Positions 24,420 to 33,530 of a stretch of 64,000 nucleotides of DNA are shown here, one piece after another; the stretch's first letter is position 1, and the number at the start of each line of letters is the position of its first letter. Under the pieces are notes generated by a model that had not been told where the DNA came from, did not search any database, and saw nothing but the letters and a program-made list of their open reading frames with translations. The stretch lies in contig OY969794.1 in the NCBI GenBank assembly GCA_963703175.1, positions 2,480,001-2,544,000 of the forward strand, given 5' to 3'. The stretch is from VRUE01 sp963703175. Lineage in GTDB: Bacteria > Actinomycetota > Thermoleophilia > Solirubrobacterales > 70-9. A program made the position numbers and the translations under genes.

Positions 24420-25498
24420 AGGTCGCCGTGCTCGGGGTGGGCCTGATCGGTGGCTCGATCGGGCTTGCCGCGAGGCAACGCCTGCAGTGCGAGGTGGTCG
24501 GTTGGGGGCGGACTCAGGCGACCCTGGACCGGGCGCTTGGGCTTGGCGCCGTCGATCGCATTGCCTCTTCAGTCAGCGAGGCGTGCACCGATGCCGACGT
24601 CGTCTTCTGCGCCGCGCCAGTCGCGACGCTGCCCGAGCTGGCCCGAACTGCACTCGAGGCAAGCGGTCCTGACACCGTGGTCACCGATGCCGGCTCGACC
24701 AAGCGCGGGATCGTCGCCGCCCTGGGAGACGACGAGCGCTTCGTCGGCGGTCACCCGCTGGCCGGCGCTGAGACCGCCGGCGTCGACAACGCCCGCCCCG
24801 ATCTCTTCGAGGGCGCCCGCTGGTACCTGACGCCGACCGAGCGCACCGGCGGCATCCTCTACGACCGCCTGCAGCGAACGATCGCCGACCTCGGCGCCCG
24901 CCCGCAGGCGATCGACGCCGCGGCCCACGATCGCTTGATGGCCACGGTCAGTCATCTGCCGCACGTCCTCGCCAACGTTCTCGCCGGGCAGGCGGCGGCG
25001 GAGCTGACCGGCGACTCCGAGCGCATGCCCGAGGTGGGCCCGAGCTTTCGCGATTTGACCCGGGTGGCCGGCTCGAACCCGTCGATCTGGGGCGACATCT
25101 TCGCCGCCAACCGGGATGCAGTTGTCGCTGCCATCGACGACGTCGTCGATCGTCTGAGCGAGGCCCGGACCTTGATCCTCTCGGGCGATACAGCTGACGT
25201 CGCGGCCTGGCACGCCGCCGCCGGCGCCGATCGCCGGCGGTTGCTTGAGACCGAGCTTTCTGCAGGTCCTCTGCGCGAGCTGCGCGTCGTCGTCGCCAAC
25301 CGGCCGGGCACTGTTGCCGAGCTTGCGCTGGCCCTCGGTCAGGCTGGGGTCAACATCGAGGACATGGCCCTGCACCCGGCGGCAGACATGGAGACGGGCG
25401 CGATCTCGCTTTGGGTTGGGGGCGAGGAGCAGGCAGAGCGCGCGGCTGTGCTGGTCCGCGAGTTGGGCCACAGCGCGACCGTGCTGGCCGAGGACTAG
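24416..25498 (+). CDS. tyrA: Prephenate dehydrogenase with C-terminal ACT domain
   Basis: TyrA oxidatively decarboxylates prephenate to 4-hydroxyphenylpyruvate, leading to tyrosine. The 360-aa protein has the Rossmann loop VAVLGVGLIGGSIGLAAR, the prephenate-site motifs DAGSTKRGIV, GGHPLAGAETAG and VSHLPHVLANVLAG, and a C-terminal ACT domain (from about residue 285: LRELRVVVANRPGTVAELAL) that probably gives feedback control by tyrosine. The ATG overlaps the aroF stop by four bases (ATGA). Confidence 0.94.
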   Translation: MKVAVLGVGLIGGSIGLAARQRLQCEVVGWGRTQATLDRALGLGAVDRIASSVSEACTDADVVFCAAPVATLPELARTALEASGPDTVVTDAGSTKRGIVAALGDDERFVGGHPLAGAETAGVDNARPDLFEGARWYLTPTERTGGILYDRLQRTIADLGARPQAIDAAAHDRLMATVSHLPHVLANVLAGQAAAELTGDSERMPEVGPSFRDLTRVAGSNPSIWGDIFAANRDAVVAAIDDVVDRLSEARTLILSGDTADVAAWHAAAGADRRRLLETELSAGPLRELRVVVANRPGTVAELALALGQAGVNIEDMALHPAADMETGAISLWVGGEEQAERAAVLVRELGHSATVLAED

Positions 25499-25502
25499 CC
25501 CC

Positions 25503-26798
25503 GTGGCCACTCGCTTCGATCGCTCGCGCCCGCTGCGCGGCACGCTCAGACCGCCGTCGGACAAGTCCGTCTCCCACCGGGCAGCGCTGATCGCCGCGAT
25601 GGGGGAGGGGGAGACGACGATCGAGGGCTACCTCGACGCCGCCGACACGCGCTCGACCCTGGCTGCGGTCCAAGCGCTGGGCGCCGCGGTGGAGGGAGTA
25701 AGCGCGGCCACGGTCGAGCCGACGCTGCGCTTGCGTGGCGTCGGCCTGCGCGGCGCCGAAGCAGCCGCGATCGACGTCGGCAACGCTGGCACCCTGCTGC
25801 GCCTGTTGCCGGGCTGGCTGGCCGGGCAAGAGACGGGGTCGTGGACGCTTGACGGCGATGACTCGATACGCCGCCGCCCGGTCGACCGGATCGCGACACC
25901 CCTAGGACTGATGGGCGCGCGGGTCGATTGTCGCGACGATCGCCTGCCACCGTTACGAATTGAGGCGGCGCCTTTGCACGGCATTGAGTACGAGCTGCCG
26001 GTTGCCAGTGCCCAGATCAAGTCCTGTCTGCTCTTTGCCGGCTTGCTGGCGGAGGGGGAGACCCGGATCGTCGAGCCGTTGCCGAGCCGCGACCACAGCG
26101 AGCGAATGCTGGCCGCAGCCGGCGCCGAGATTGAGCGCAGCGATGGCGCCGTCGCGGTCCGCCCGGCGGCGCTGTTGGAGCCGGGCGAGATCGTCGTGCC
26201 GGCCGACTTCTCCTCGGCCGCGTTTTTCGTTCTCGCGGCGCTGCTCGTCCCCGGCAGCGACGTCAGCCTAGTCGGGGTCGGTCTCAACCCGACCCGCACC
26301 GGTCTGCTCTCGATCCTCGGTCGCATGGGCGCCGAGATCGAGGTCGAGCCGCAGGGCGAGCGAGGTGGTGAGCCGAGCGGACGGCTCCATATCCGCCCGA
26401 CCCAGTTGCAAGGCACCGAGGTCGGCGGCGCCGAGATCCCGCTGGCTATCGACGAGCTGCCGTTGGTGGCGCTCGCCGCCTGCTTTGCCGAAGGGGAGAC
26501 GACGATCCGCGATGCGGCCGAGCTGCGCCGTAAGGAGAGCGACCGGATAGCGACCGTAAGCGCTGCGCTGACTGCGCTCGGCGCGAGCGTGGAGACGAGC
26601 GAGGACGGGATGCGGATCGAAGGAAGAGGTGGCCTGCGCGGAGGCTCGATCGACTCCCACGGCGACCACCGCATCGCGATGCTCGGTGCGATCGCCGGCC
26701 TCGCCTCCCGCGACGGCGTCGTGGTTGAGGGCATGGACGCCGCCGCCGTCAGCTACCCAGGCTTCGAGGCCGATCTGACCTCGCTCCGCGGCAGTTGA
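25503..26798 (+). CDS. aroA: 5-enolpyruvylshikimate-3-phosphate synthase
   Basis: EPSP synthase (431 aa) joins shikimate-3-phosphate and PEP, the sixth step of the shikimate pathway. It has LRPPSDKSVSHRAALIAAMGEG, the loop VGNAGTLLRLLPG, ASAQIKSCLLFAGLLA, DHSERML, DFSSAAFFVLAA, DELPLVALAACFAEG, LRRKESDRI and DHRIAM. The loop reads GNAGTLLR, a non-GNAGTAMR form as found in some glyphosate-tolerant class II enzymes; I make no claim about sensitivity. GTG 25503 follows tyrA by 4 bp. Confidence 0.96.
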   Translation: MATRFDRSRPLRGTLRPPSDKSVSHRAALIAAMGEGETTIEGYLDAADTRSTLAAVQALGAAVEGVSAATVEPTLRLRGVGLRGAEAAAIDVGNAGTLLRLLPGWLAGQETGSWTLDGDDSIRRRPVDRIATPLGLMGARVDCRDDRLPPLRIEAAPLHGIEYELPVASAQIKSCLLFAGLLAEGETRIVEPLPSRDHSERMLAAAGAEIERSDGAVAVRPAALLEPGEIVVPADFSSAAFFVLAALLVPGSDVSLVGVGLNPTRTGLLSILGRMGAEIEVEPQGERGGEPSGRLHIRPTQLQGTEVGGAEIPLAIDELPLVALAACFAEGETTIRDAAELRRKESDRIATVSAALTALGASVETSEDGMRIEGRGGLRGGSIDSHGDHRIAMLGAIAGLASRDGVVVEGMDAAAVSYPGFEADLTSLRGS

Positions 26799-26808
26799 GC
26801 TACGGCCG

Positions 26809-26814
26809 TACGCT
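26809..26814 (+). promoter_or_regulatory. -10 box of cmk (leaderless type)
   Basis: TACGCT, 8 nt before ATG 26823. Confidence 0.55.
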
Positions 26815-26822
26815 GCCGCCCC

Positions 26823-27461
26823 ATGGTCATCGCAATCGACGGTCCCGCCGGGGCTGGCAAGTCAACCGTTGCCCGCGCCGTTGCCGACGCACTGGGCTTC
26901 ACCTACCTCGACTCGGGGGCGATGTATCGCTGCGTGGCGCTGGCCGGGATTGAGAGGGGCAGCGAACTCGATGACCCCGAGGCGATGGGCGAGGTTGCCC
27001 GTGCCGCGCGGATCGATCTTCAGGGTGAGCGAGTTGAGCTTGATGGCAATGACGTCAGCTCGGCGATTCGTGAGCCGCGCGTAACCGAGGCCTCCTCTCA
27101 CATCTCTGTCCACTCGCCCGTGCGCGAGGCGATGGTGGCGCTGCAGCGACAGATGATCGGCGCCGGTCGCTACGTCGCCGAGGGCCGCGACATCGGCACC
27201 GTGGTCAGCCCCGAGGCGCCGCTGAAGATCTTCCTGACTGCCTCTGCCGAGGAGCGTGCCCGCCGCCGCGCCGCTCAGACGGGCGAGGACGAAGCAGCGG
27301 TTCTGGTTGCACAGCGAGAGCGCGACGAGCGTGACGAGACCCGCGGGCACAGTGCCCTGCGCGTGGCACCCGATGCGGTTGAGCTCGACACCACTGGGCT
27401 CGATCAAGACGAGGTCGTCGCTCGGGTCGTCGAGCTGGCCCGCCAGCAAGGCCTCACGTGA
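26823..27461 (+). CDS. cmk: Cytidylate kinase
   Basis: Cmk phosphorylates CMP and dCMP. The 212-aa protein has the P-loop IDGPAGAGKSTVARAVA, YLDSGAMYRCVAL, the CMP-binding segment VAEGRDIGTVV and the lid RARRRAAQTGE. Length is normal (about 220 aa). The stop overlaps the der start by four bases; aroA-cmk-der is a common order in Gram-positive bacteria. Confidence 0.96.
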   Translation: MVIAIDGPAGAGKSTVARAVADALGFTYLDSGAMYRCVALAGIERGSELDDPEAMGEVARAARIDLQGERVELDGNDVSSAIREPRVTEASSHISVHSPVREAMVALQRQMIGAGRYVAEGRDIGTVVSPEAPLKIFLTASAEERARRRAAQTGEDEAAVLVAQRERDERDETRGHSALRVAPDAVELDTTGLDQDEVVARVVELARQQGLT

Positions 27462-28768
27462 GCAGGCCCACGGTTGCAATCGTCGGCTTCCCCAACGTCG
27501 GCAAGAGCACCCTGGTCAACCGGCTCGCCGGTGGCCGCGAGGCCGTCACCCATGCCGAGCCGGGCGTCACCCGCGATCGCAAGCGGGTCCCTTGCGAGTG
27601 GAACGGCTTCGCTTTTGAGCTGCTTGACACCGGCGGCATTGACCTCGCCGACGAGAGTGCGCTGGCTGAGGATGTGCAGCGCCAAGCGCGGATCGGGATC
27701 GCCGAGGCCGACGCCATCCTGCTCGTCGTCGACGCTCGCGCCGGGGTCCGCGCCGGAGACGCGGAGTTGGCGAGGACTCTGCGCGGCGGAGATGTTCCGG
27801 TCCTTGTCGTCGTCAACAAAGTCGACCGCCCTGGCGATGAGCACCTGAGCGCCGAGTTCCACAAGCTCGGCCTGGGCGAGCCGATCGTCGTCTCAGCTAC
27901 GCACGGTCTCGGCACCGGCGATCTGCTTGATCACGTCGTCGGCCTGCTGGGTGAGCTTCCGCCGACGGCGGGCCGCGAGGATCTCGTCCACGTCGCCGTC
28001 GTCGGCCGCCCCAACGCCGGCAAGTCCTCGCTGGTCAACGCCTTCCTCGGCAGCGAGCGGGTGATCGTCTCCGAACGCGCCGGCACCACCCGTGATGCGA
28101 TCGATACCGAGCTGGAAGTCGACGGTCGGGCAGTGCTGCTGGTCGACACGGCTGGCTTGCGACGTCGCTCCAAGGTCGCCGGCTCGGTCGACTACTACGC
28201 GCAGTTGCGCTCCGAGCTGGCGGTCGAGCGGGCCGACGTGGCGATCGTCGTCTGCGACGCTGCCGACGGCGTTACCGCGGAGGACCTGCGTATCTCCGAG
28301 CTGGCGATGCGGGCCGGGTGTGCCACCCTCCTCGTCCTCAACAAGTGGGACATCGGCATGACCGACGTCGACGACGCCCGCGCCAGGGTCGAGCGCAAGC
28401 TGCGCCTACGGCCGGAGGTCGTCACCAGCTCGGCCCTCTACGGCCGCAACGTCGCCAAGCTGCTGCCCAAGGCGCTGCAGCTCGCCGACCGGGCGGCGAA
28501 GCGGATCCCGACGCCGGAGCTCAACCGCTTCGTCGGTGACGTTGTCGCGACGACGCCGCCGCCTTCGCGGCGTGGCCGGCGCCTGCGTCTCTATTACTCG
28601 GCGCAGATCGGCGAGAGTCCACCGCGCTTCGCGATCCAAGTAAACGACCGCCGCCTGATCGTCCGCGACTGGGCCTACCACCTGGAGAACCGGATGCGGG
28701 AGACCTACGGGCTAGAAGGGATTCCTCTGATCATCGATTTCGTCCCGCACACCGGCCGCCGACGCTGA
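27458..28768 (+). CDS. der: Ribosome-associated GTPase Der (EngA)
   Basis: Der is a tandem-GTPase protein needed for 50S subunit maturation. The 436-aa sequence has two G-domains: GFPNVGKSTLVNRLAGG with DTGGIDL and NKVDRPG in the first, and VGRPNAGKSSLVNAFLG with DTAGLRRRSK and NKWDIG in the second. A C-terminal KH-like domain follows (PPRFAIQVNDRRLI, then ENRMRETYGLEGIPL). GTG 27458 overlaps the cmk stop. Confidence 0.97.
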   Translation: MSRPTVAIVGFPNVGKSTLVNRLAGGREAVTHAEPGVTRDRKRVPCEWNGFAFELLDTGGIDLADESALAEDVQRQARIGIAEADAILLVVDARAGVRAGDAELARTLRGGDVPVLVVVNKVDRPGDEHLSAEFHKLGLGEPIVVSATHGLGTGDLLDHVVGLLGELPPTAGREDLVHVAVVGRPNAGKSSLVNAFLGSERVIVSERAGTTRDAIDTELEVDGRAVLLVDTAGLRRRSKVAGSVDYYAQLRSELAVERADVAIVVCDAADGVTAEDLRISELAMRAGCATLLVLNKWDIGMTDVDDARARVERKLRLRPEVVTSSALYGRNVAKLLPKALQLADRAAKRIPTPELNRFVGDVVATTPPPSRRGRRLRLYYSAQIGESPPRFAIQVNDRRLIVRDWAYHLENRMRETYGLEGIPLIIDFVPHTGRRR

Positions 28769-28779
28769 GTTTCGTTCAC

Positions 28780-28785
28780 TAATCT
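28780..28785 (+). promoter_or_regulatory. -10 box of metK (leaderless type)
   Basis: TAATCT, 6 nt before ATG 28792. No room exists for a SAM riboswitch in the 23-bp spacer. Confidence 0.6.
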
Positions 28786-28791
28786 TGCTGC

Positions 28792-30039
28792 ATGCCAGAT
28801 ATCGAGCCGCTCGCCGCGGGCGAGTACCTATTCACGTCCGAGTCCGTCACTGAGGGTCATCCCGACAAGGTCTGCGACCAGATCTCCGATGCGATCCTCG
28901 ATGCCGTAATGGCGGGCGATCCCGAGGGGCGCGTTGCCTGCGAGACCCTTGTCAACACCGGGATGGCGGTGGTCTCTGGCGAGATTTCCACCGACGTCCA
29001 CCTCGACGTGCCCGAGCTGGTCCGCGAGACGATCCGCGGGATCGGCTACGACCACGGCGACTACGGCTACAACTGCGACCACATCTCCGTCCTCGTCTCG
29101 CTCGACAAGCAGTCGCCCGATATCGCCCAGGGAGTCGACGCTTCGCACGAGACCCGCACCGGCTCCGCCGCCGATGACGAACTGCTGCTGGCCGGGGCCG
29201 GCGACCAGGGGATGATGTTCGGCTACGCCACCGACGAGACCGAGGCGCTGATGCCGATGCCGGTCCACCTCGCCCACCGGCTCGCCGAGCGGCTCGCCGC
29301 GGTGCGCAAGGACGGCACCCTCGAGTATCTCGGGCCTGACGGCAAGACCCAGGTCACGGTCCGCTATGCCGCGGGCCGTCCCGTTCGGGTCGAGAAGCTA
29401 CTGATCTCGACCCAGCACGCCGAGGGCGTCGACTCGGAGTCGACGATCAAGCCCGACCTCTGGCAGCACGTCGTCATCCCGGTCCTAGAGGCCGAGGCGG
29501 CGGGCCTTTATGACGAGGCGACGCTGCGCGACGGCTTCCTCGTCAACCCGACCGGCAAGTTCGTAATCGGTGGTCCGGTCGGCGACGCCGGTCTAACCGG
29601 CCGCAAGATCATCGTCGACACCTACGGTGGTATGGCTCGCCACGGTGGTGGCGCCTTCTCTGGCAAGGATCCCTCCAAGGTCGACCGCTCGGCTGCCTAC
29701 GCCGCCCGTTACGTCGCCAAGAACGTCGTCGCAGCCGGATTGGCGCAGCGTTGCGAGGTACAGGTCGCCTACGCAATCGGTGTCGCCCGCCCGGTCTCGC
29801 TGATGGTTGAGACCTTTGGCACCGGCATGCTGCCCGACATGGAGATCTCACGTCTGGTCGAAGCCGAGTTCGACCTGCGCCCGGGCGCCTTCCGGCGTTA
29901 CCTCGACCTGCACCGCCCGATTTACCAGAAGACCGCGGCCTACGGCCACTTCGGCCGCGAGGACCCGGACTTCACCTGGGAGGCCACTGACCGGGCCGCC
30001 TCACTTCGCGAGGCGGCCGGAGTGGCCGCGGCCGTCTGA
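28792..30039 (+). CDS. metK: S-adenosylmethionine synthetase
   Basis: MetK makes SAM from methionine and ATP. The 415-aa enzyme has FTSESVTEGHPDKVCDQISD, GAGDQGMMFGYA, the phosphate-binding glycine region GGAFSGKDPSKVDRSAAY and the C-terminal FGREDPDFTWE. Motif order and length are typical. It is monocistronic in appearance, with its own -10 box and a different gene (minus strand) downstream. Confidence 0.98.
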   Translation: MPDIEPLAAGEYLFTSESVTEGHPDKVCDQISDAILDAVMAGDPEGRVACETLVNTGMAVVSGEISTDVHLDVPELVRETIRGIGYDHGDYGYNCDHISVLVSLDKQSPDIAQGVDASHETRTGSAADDELLLAGAGDQGMMFGYATDETEALMPMPVHLAHRLAERLAAVRKDGTLEYLGPDGKTQVTVRYAAGRPVRVEKLLISTQHAEGVDSESTIKPDLWQHVVIPVLEAEAAGLYDEATLRDGFLVNPTGKFVIGGPVGDAGLTGRKIIVDTYGGMARHGGGAFSGKDPSKVDRSAAYAARYVAKNVVAAGLAQRCEVQVAYAIGVARPVSLMVETFGTGMLPDMEISRLVEAEFDLRPGAFRRYLDLHRPIYQKTAAYGHFGREDPDFTWEATDRAASLREAAGVAAAV

Positions 30040-30129
30040 CGCTGCGCATATCGGCGTCCTCGGTCGCTCGCGTGCAGAGCACGCCACGCTCCCTGCGTCC
30101 TTGATCTGCTTGGTCAGACGACCGCGTGG

Positions 30130-30603
30130 CTAGGGACTGGGGTGCGTGATGCCGGTCGCCTGGTCCACCTGATGCACGACGTCCCCCGGGTCGGCGACCC
30201 CGGCGAAGATGAAGTTGTAGTCGTCGGTTGCGGCGGTATCGAAGTCGACGTCGCCGATCTGCATGATCCGCTGGTAGACCGACTGGCGGTAGTTGACGTT
30301 TTGGACTCGCTCCAAGCGGGTCTCCTGGACCTCGCGCGAGACGATCCCGCGCTTGATGTTGAGGCGGCGGTCGGTGATCGTGTACGTCGTTGCCACGCGC
30401 TTGACGAAGCCGATCAGGACGGTGAGGCCGATGACGACCAAGACGATCAGGAACACCGTGCTGCTGCTGGCGCCGAACAGCTTGGCGATCACGCCGATGA
30501 TCGCCGCCACCAGGACACCTTTGAGATAGAAGCCGAGGATCGCCCGCCAGGAGGGGTGTCCTTGGAAGATCAACTGCTCTCCGGGGCTGAGGTTGAGTGC
30601 CAT
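30130..30603 (-). CDS. Bacterial PH-domain membrane protein (YdbS/DUF304 type)
   Basis: The 157-aa protein has a short N-terminal segment (GEQLIFQGHPSWRAIL), two transmembrane helices (about residues 28-65) and a bPH2 domain with TTYTITDRRLNIKRGIVSREVQE and ERVQNVNYRQSVYQRIMQIGDV, the standard bPH2 pattern. Function in this family is poorly known; membrane or lipid interaction is assumed. A TATGCT hexamer (complement of 30616-30621) 12 nt upstream of the ATG may be its -10. It converges with metK. Confidence 0.85.
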   Translation of the reverse strand: MALNLSPGEQLIFQGHPSWRAILGFYLKGVLVAAIIGVIAKLFGASSSTVFLIVLVVIGLTVLIGFVKRVATTYTITDRRLNIKRGIVSREVQETRLERVQNVNYRQSVYQRIMQIGDVDFDTAATDDYNFIFAGVADPGDVVHQVDQATGITHPSP

Positions 30604-30661
30604 CGCTACGGCGTGAGCATAGAGCTTGTTTCGGTTTCCTCACGCCGTCCGCCACCCTCCA

Positions 30662-30667
30662 TACCGT
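30662..30667 (+). promoter_or_regulatory. -10 box of priA (leaderless type)
   Basis: TACCGT, 6 nt before GTG 30674. Confidence 0.5.
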
Positions 30668-30673
30668 GACCGA

Positions 30674-32863
30674 GTGATCGCCAAGGTCGAGCCGCTGACC
30701 ACCGCCCGCGCCCTACGCGGTCCCTTCGACTACCGCCTGCCAGCGGAGATGGCCGATCTCGAGGTGGGCAGCGTCGTGCGGGTGCCTTTCGGCAGGCAGC
30801 GACGGACGCTGGGCGTTGTCGTCGCCCTGGCCGAGACCTCCGAGCTCCCGCCCGAGCGCCTCGCCGAGCCGCTCGAAGCGCTGGAGGCCGGGGTGCCGGC
30901 GGAGCTTGTCCGCCTCGGCCTCTGGGTTGCCTGCGAGTACTGCTCGACCCCCTCACGCGGATTGCAACTGGTGCTGCCGCCTGGCACCGGCGCTGGCGGA
31001 CAGCGGGTCCGTTCGCGCACCGAGCTGCGCGCCGAGATCACTGTGGCGGGCGAGGCGGCGCTTGCCGACGGAGGCCGCTTGGGGGCCAAGCAGCGAGCGG
31101 CATTGGAGGCGCTTGGCGGGGGGGAGATGTCGGCTGGGGAGCTGGCCGGCGCGGTCGGTGTCGACCGCCAGGTTCTGCGGCGACTCGAGCAGCGTGGCCT
31201 GATCTCCACCCGCAGCTCGCAGGTGCGGCGCAAACCCGGCTGCGCCGAGCTCGGCGCCGCGGCAGCTCGTCCGCAACTGCTCGAGGAGCAGGAGCGTGCC
31301 GTTGTTGAGCTCGTCGCCGCCCTTGACGGAGAGGCCGGGACGGCGCGCAAGCTGCTTCTCCACGGCGTCACTGGCTCGGGCAAGACCGAGGTCTACTTGG
31401 CCGCGGTCGAGGCCGCTCTTGCCAGGGGCCAGGGGGCGATTGTTCTCGTTCCGGAGATCGGCCTGGCACCGCAGGCGGTGGCGCGCTTCCGGGCGCGGCT
31501 CGGCGATCGTTTTGCCGTTCTCCACTCGGCCCTTTCGCCGGGAGAGCGCTATGACGAGTGGCGGCGCCTGCGCAGCGGCGAGGCCAGCGTTTGCATCGGT
31601 CCCCGCTCCGCAGTCTTCGCGCCCATCCGTGACCTCGGCCTGATCGTGATCGACGAGGAGCACGATCCCTCCTACAAGCAGGAGGGGGACCCCTGCTACG
31701 ACGCTCGTACGGTGGCCCGCCGCCGGGCTGAGGAATGCGGCGCGGTGCTGGTTGCCGGTACCGCGACCCCGCGGCCAGAGGCGTGGCTGGAGCTGCCGCG
31801 ACTGGAGCTGGCACGCCGTGTCGACGGGCGCCACATGCCGCCGGTCGAGGTGCTCGACATGCGCGAGGCCGACCCCCGCTCGGGCCCGTTGCACCCGGCG
31901 ACGTGGGAGGCGCTGGCGGGCGTCAGGGACGCCGGCGCAAAGGCGATCCTGATGGTCAACCGGCGCGGTTTCGCGCCCTGGCTCACCTGCCGCTCGTGTG
32001 GGCGGCACTGGGGCTGTCCCAACTGCGACGTCTCGTTGATCGTCCACCGCCACGCAGGGCGGATCGTCTGCCACCACTGTGCCCACTCCGAGCCCTTGCC
32101 GCGCGCTTGTCCGGACTGCGGCTCGACGACCCTTTCGCGGGCCGGCGCCGGGACCGAGCAGATCGAGGCGCTGCTGGCCGAGCAGCTCGACCCAATGCCG
32201 ATTTTCCGCCTCGACTCCGACACCGCCGCCGGCCGCGGTGCCCACGCCCGCATCCTCGCTGGCTTCGGCGAGGCCGAGAGTGCAGTGCTGATTGGAACGC
32301 AGATGGTCGCCAAGGGCCATGATTTCCCCGAGGTGACGCTGAGTGCGATCGTCGACGCCGACGCGACCCTGCGTTTCCCCGACTTCCGTGCTGGCGAGCG
32401 CACCTTCGCCATGGTCGCTCAGCTGGCCGGGCGCAGTGGTCGCGGCGAGGCCGGGGGAGCGGTGATCGTGCAGACGTTGGCCCCGGAAGCGCCGAGCATC
32501 GTCCATGCCGCCAGCCACGACTCCAGCGGCTTTCTCGCCGAGGAGGTCGAGCGCCGCCGTGCGCTCCGGTACCCGCCTTTCTCGCACCTTGTCCGGGTCG
32601 TGCTCAAGTCGGAGTCCGAGCCGCGAGTAGAAACAGCGGCCACAAAGCTGGCGGCGGCCCTGGTCGAGTCTCTCCCCCCCGACACCGACCTACTCGGCCC
32701 GGCGCCGATGTTTCGCGTCCGCAACAAATATCGCCGCCGCCTGCTGACCAAGGCTCAGGACAGAGAGGGAACCGTCGCCGTAATTCGTACTGCGGTGGAG
32801 CGCCTCGCCTCTGACCGCTCGCTCAAGGACGTCGCGCTCGGCGTCGATGTCGACCCCCAGTAG
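30674..32863 (+). CDS. priA: Primosomal protein N' (replication restart helicase PriA)
   Basis: PriA reloads the replisome at stalled forks. The 729-aa protein has the N-terminal DNA-binding domain (PFDYRLPAE, VRVPFGRQRRTLGVVV), helicase motif I GVTGSGKTEVYL, the DEEH box IVIDEEHDPSYKQ, four zinc-binding CxxC pairs between about residues 440 and 490 (CRSCGRHWGCPNC, CHHCAH, CPDCGS), and LAGRSGRGEAGG as motif VI. Some actinobacterial PriA proteins have lost Walker A; this one is intact. The GTG at 30674 is chosen because homology begins IAKVEPLTTARALRGPFDY. Confidence 0.95.
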   Translation: MIAKVEPLTTARALRGPFDYRLPAEMADLEVGSVVRVPFGRQRRTLGVVVALAETSELPPERLAEPLEALEAGVPAELVRLGLWVACEYCSTPSRGLQLVLPPGTGAGGQRVRSRTELRAEITVAGEAALADGGRLGAKQRAALEALGGGEMSAGELAGAVGVDRQVLRRLEQRGLISTRSSQVRRKPGCAELGAAAARPQLLEEQERAVVELVAALDGEAGTARKLLLHGVTGSGKTEVYLAAVEAALARGQGAIVLVPEIGLAPQAVARFRARLGDRFAVLHSALSPGERYDEWRRLRSGEASVCIGPRSAVFAPIRDLGLIVIDEEHDPSYKQEGDPCYDARTVARRRAEECGAVLVAGTATPRPEAWLELPRLELARRVDGRHMPPVEVLDMREADPRSGPLHPATWEALAGVRDAGAKAILMVNRRGFAPWLTCRSCGRHWGCPNCDVSLIVHRHAGRIVCHHCAHSEPLPRACPDCGSTTLSRAGAGTEQIEALLAEQLDPMPIFRLDSDTAAGRGAHARILAGFGEAESAVLIGTQMVAKGHDFPEVTLSAIVDADATLRFPDFRAGERTFAMVAQLAGRSGRGEAGGAVIVQTLAPEAPSIVHAASHDSSGFLAEEVERRRALRYPPFSHLVRVVLKSESEPRVETAATKLAAALVESLPPDTDLLGPAPMFRVRNKYRRRLLTKAQDREGTVAVIRTAVERLASDRSLKDVALGVDVDPQ

Positions 32864-32878
32864 CCGCAAGCCGATCCA

Positions 32879-32884
32879 TACAAT
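32879..32884 (+). promoter_or_regulatory. -10 box of def (leaderless type)
   Basis: TACAAT, 7 nt before GTG 32892. It is among the strongest hexamers of the set. Confidence 0.65.
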
Positions 32885-32891
32885 CGATCCT

Positions 32892-33530
32892 GTGAGCGAC
32901 GACGGGGCCGTCACCGACGAAACGGAGCGTGAGCAGCTGGAAGTGGAGCTGCAGGAGCGGCGCGAAGCTGCGCTTGCCAAGATCGTCCAGTTCGGTGATC
33001 CCGTGCTAAAGAGCAAAGCCTCACCGGTGACTGCGTTTGGCCCCGAGCTAAGGGCCGAGGTCGATCGGATGATCGCGATCATGCGCGACGGGATGGGGGT
33101 TGGGCTGGCCGCCACCCAGGTGGGAGTGCTGCGGCGCGTACTGGTTTTCCAGGCGGGGTCGGACAGCGAGCCAACCGGGTTGATTAACCCGACGATTGAG
33201 TGGCTCTCCGCAGAGGCTGTAGTCGCCGAAGAGGGCTGTCTTAGCTTGCCTCGAGTTGCAATGGACGTCGAGCGTCCATTGCATACCCGTGTCAGTGGCG
33301 TCGATATCGAGGGCGAGCCGGTGAGGGTCGAGGCCTCGGGTCTTGAGGCACGTGTCCTCCAGCACGAGATCGACCACCTCGACGGCGTGTTGATCCTCGA
33401 TCGGGCGCCTCGCGCTCAACGCAAGGCTGCGCTGCGCGCTCTGCGCGAGGGTGGCAGTTACACCCCCGCCACCGAGGAGAGCGCCGCCCGCGACGCCGAA
33501 GAGCACCGCGAGCCCAAACACACAGCGTGA
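32892..33530 (+). CDS. def: Peptide deformylase
   Basis: Def removes the N-formyl group from nascent proteins; it pairs naturally with fmt downstream. The 212-aa protein has all three motifs: GVGLAATQVG, EEGCLSLP with the metal Cys, and LQHEIDHLDG with the HExxH histidines. About 30 residues precede the usual start and are Glu/Arg-rich, and the C-terminus is extended. GTG 32892 is supported by the TACAAT 7 nt upstream; an in-frame ATG at 32847 lies within priA. A perfect 11-bp hairpin encodes residues about 122-131. Confidence 0.94.
   Translation: MSDDGAVTDETEREQLEVELQERREAALAKIVQFGDPVLKSKASPVTAFGPELRAEVDRMIAIMRDGMGVGLAATQVGVLRRVLVFQAGSDSEPTGLINPTIEWLSAEAVVAEEGCLSLPRVAMDVERPLHTRVSGVDIEGEPVRVEASGLEARVLQHEIDHLDGVLILDRAPRAQRKAALRALREGGSYTPATEESAARDAEEHREPKHTA
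33257..33283 (+). repeat. Perfect 11-bp hairpin inside def
   Basis: The arms TGCAATGGACG (33257-33267) and 33273-33283 are exact reverse complements with a 5-nt loop, directly after the EGCLSLP motif. Protein length in this region looks normal, so the palindrome may have replaced rather than added sequence. Confidence 0.6.
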
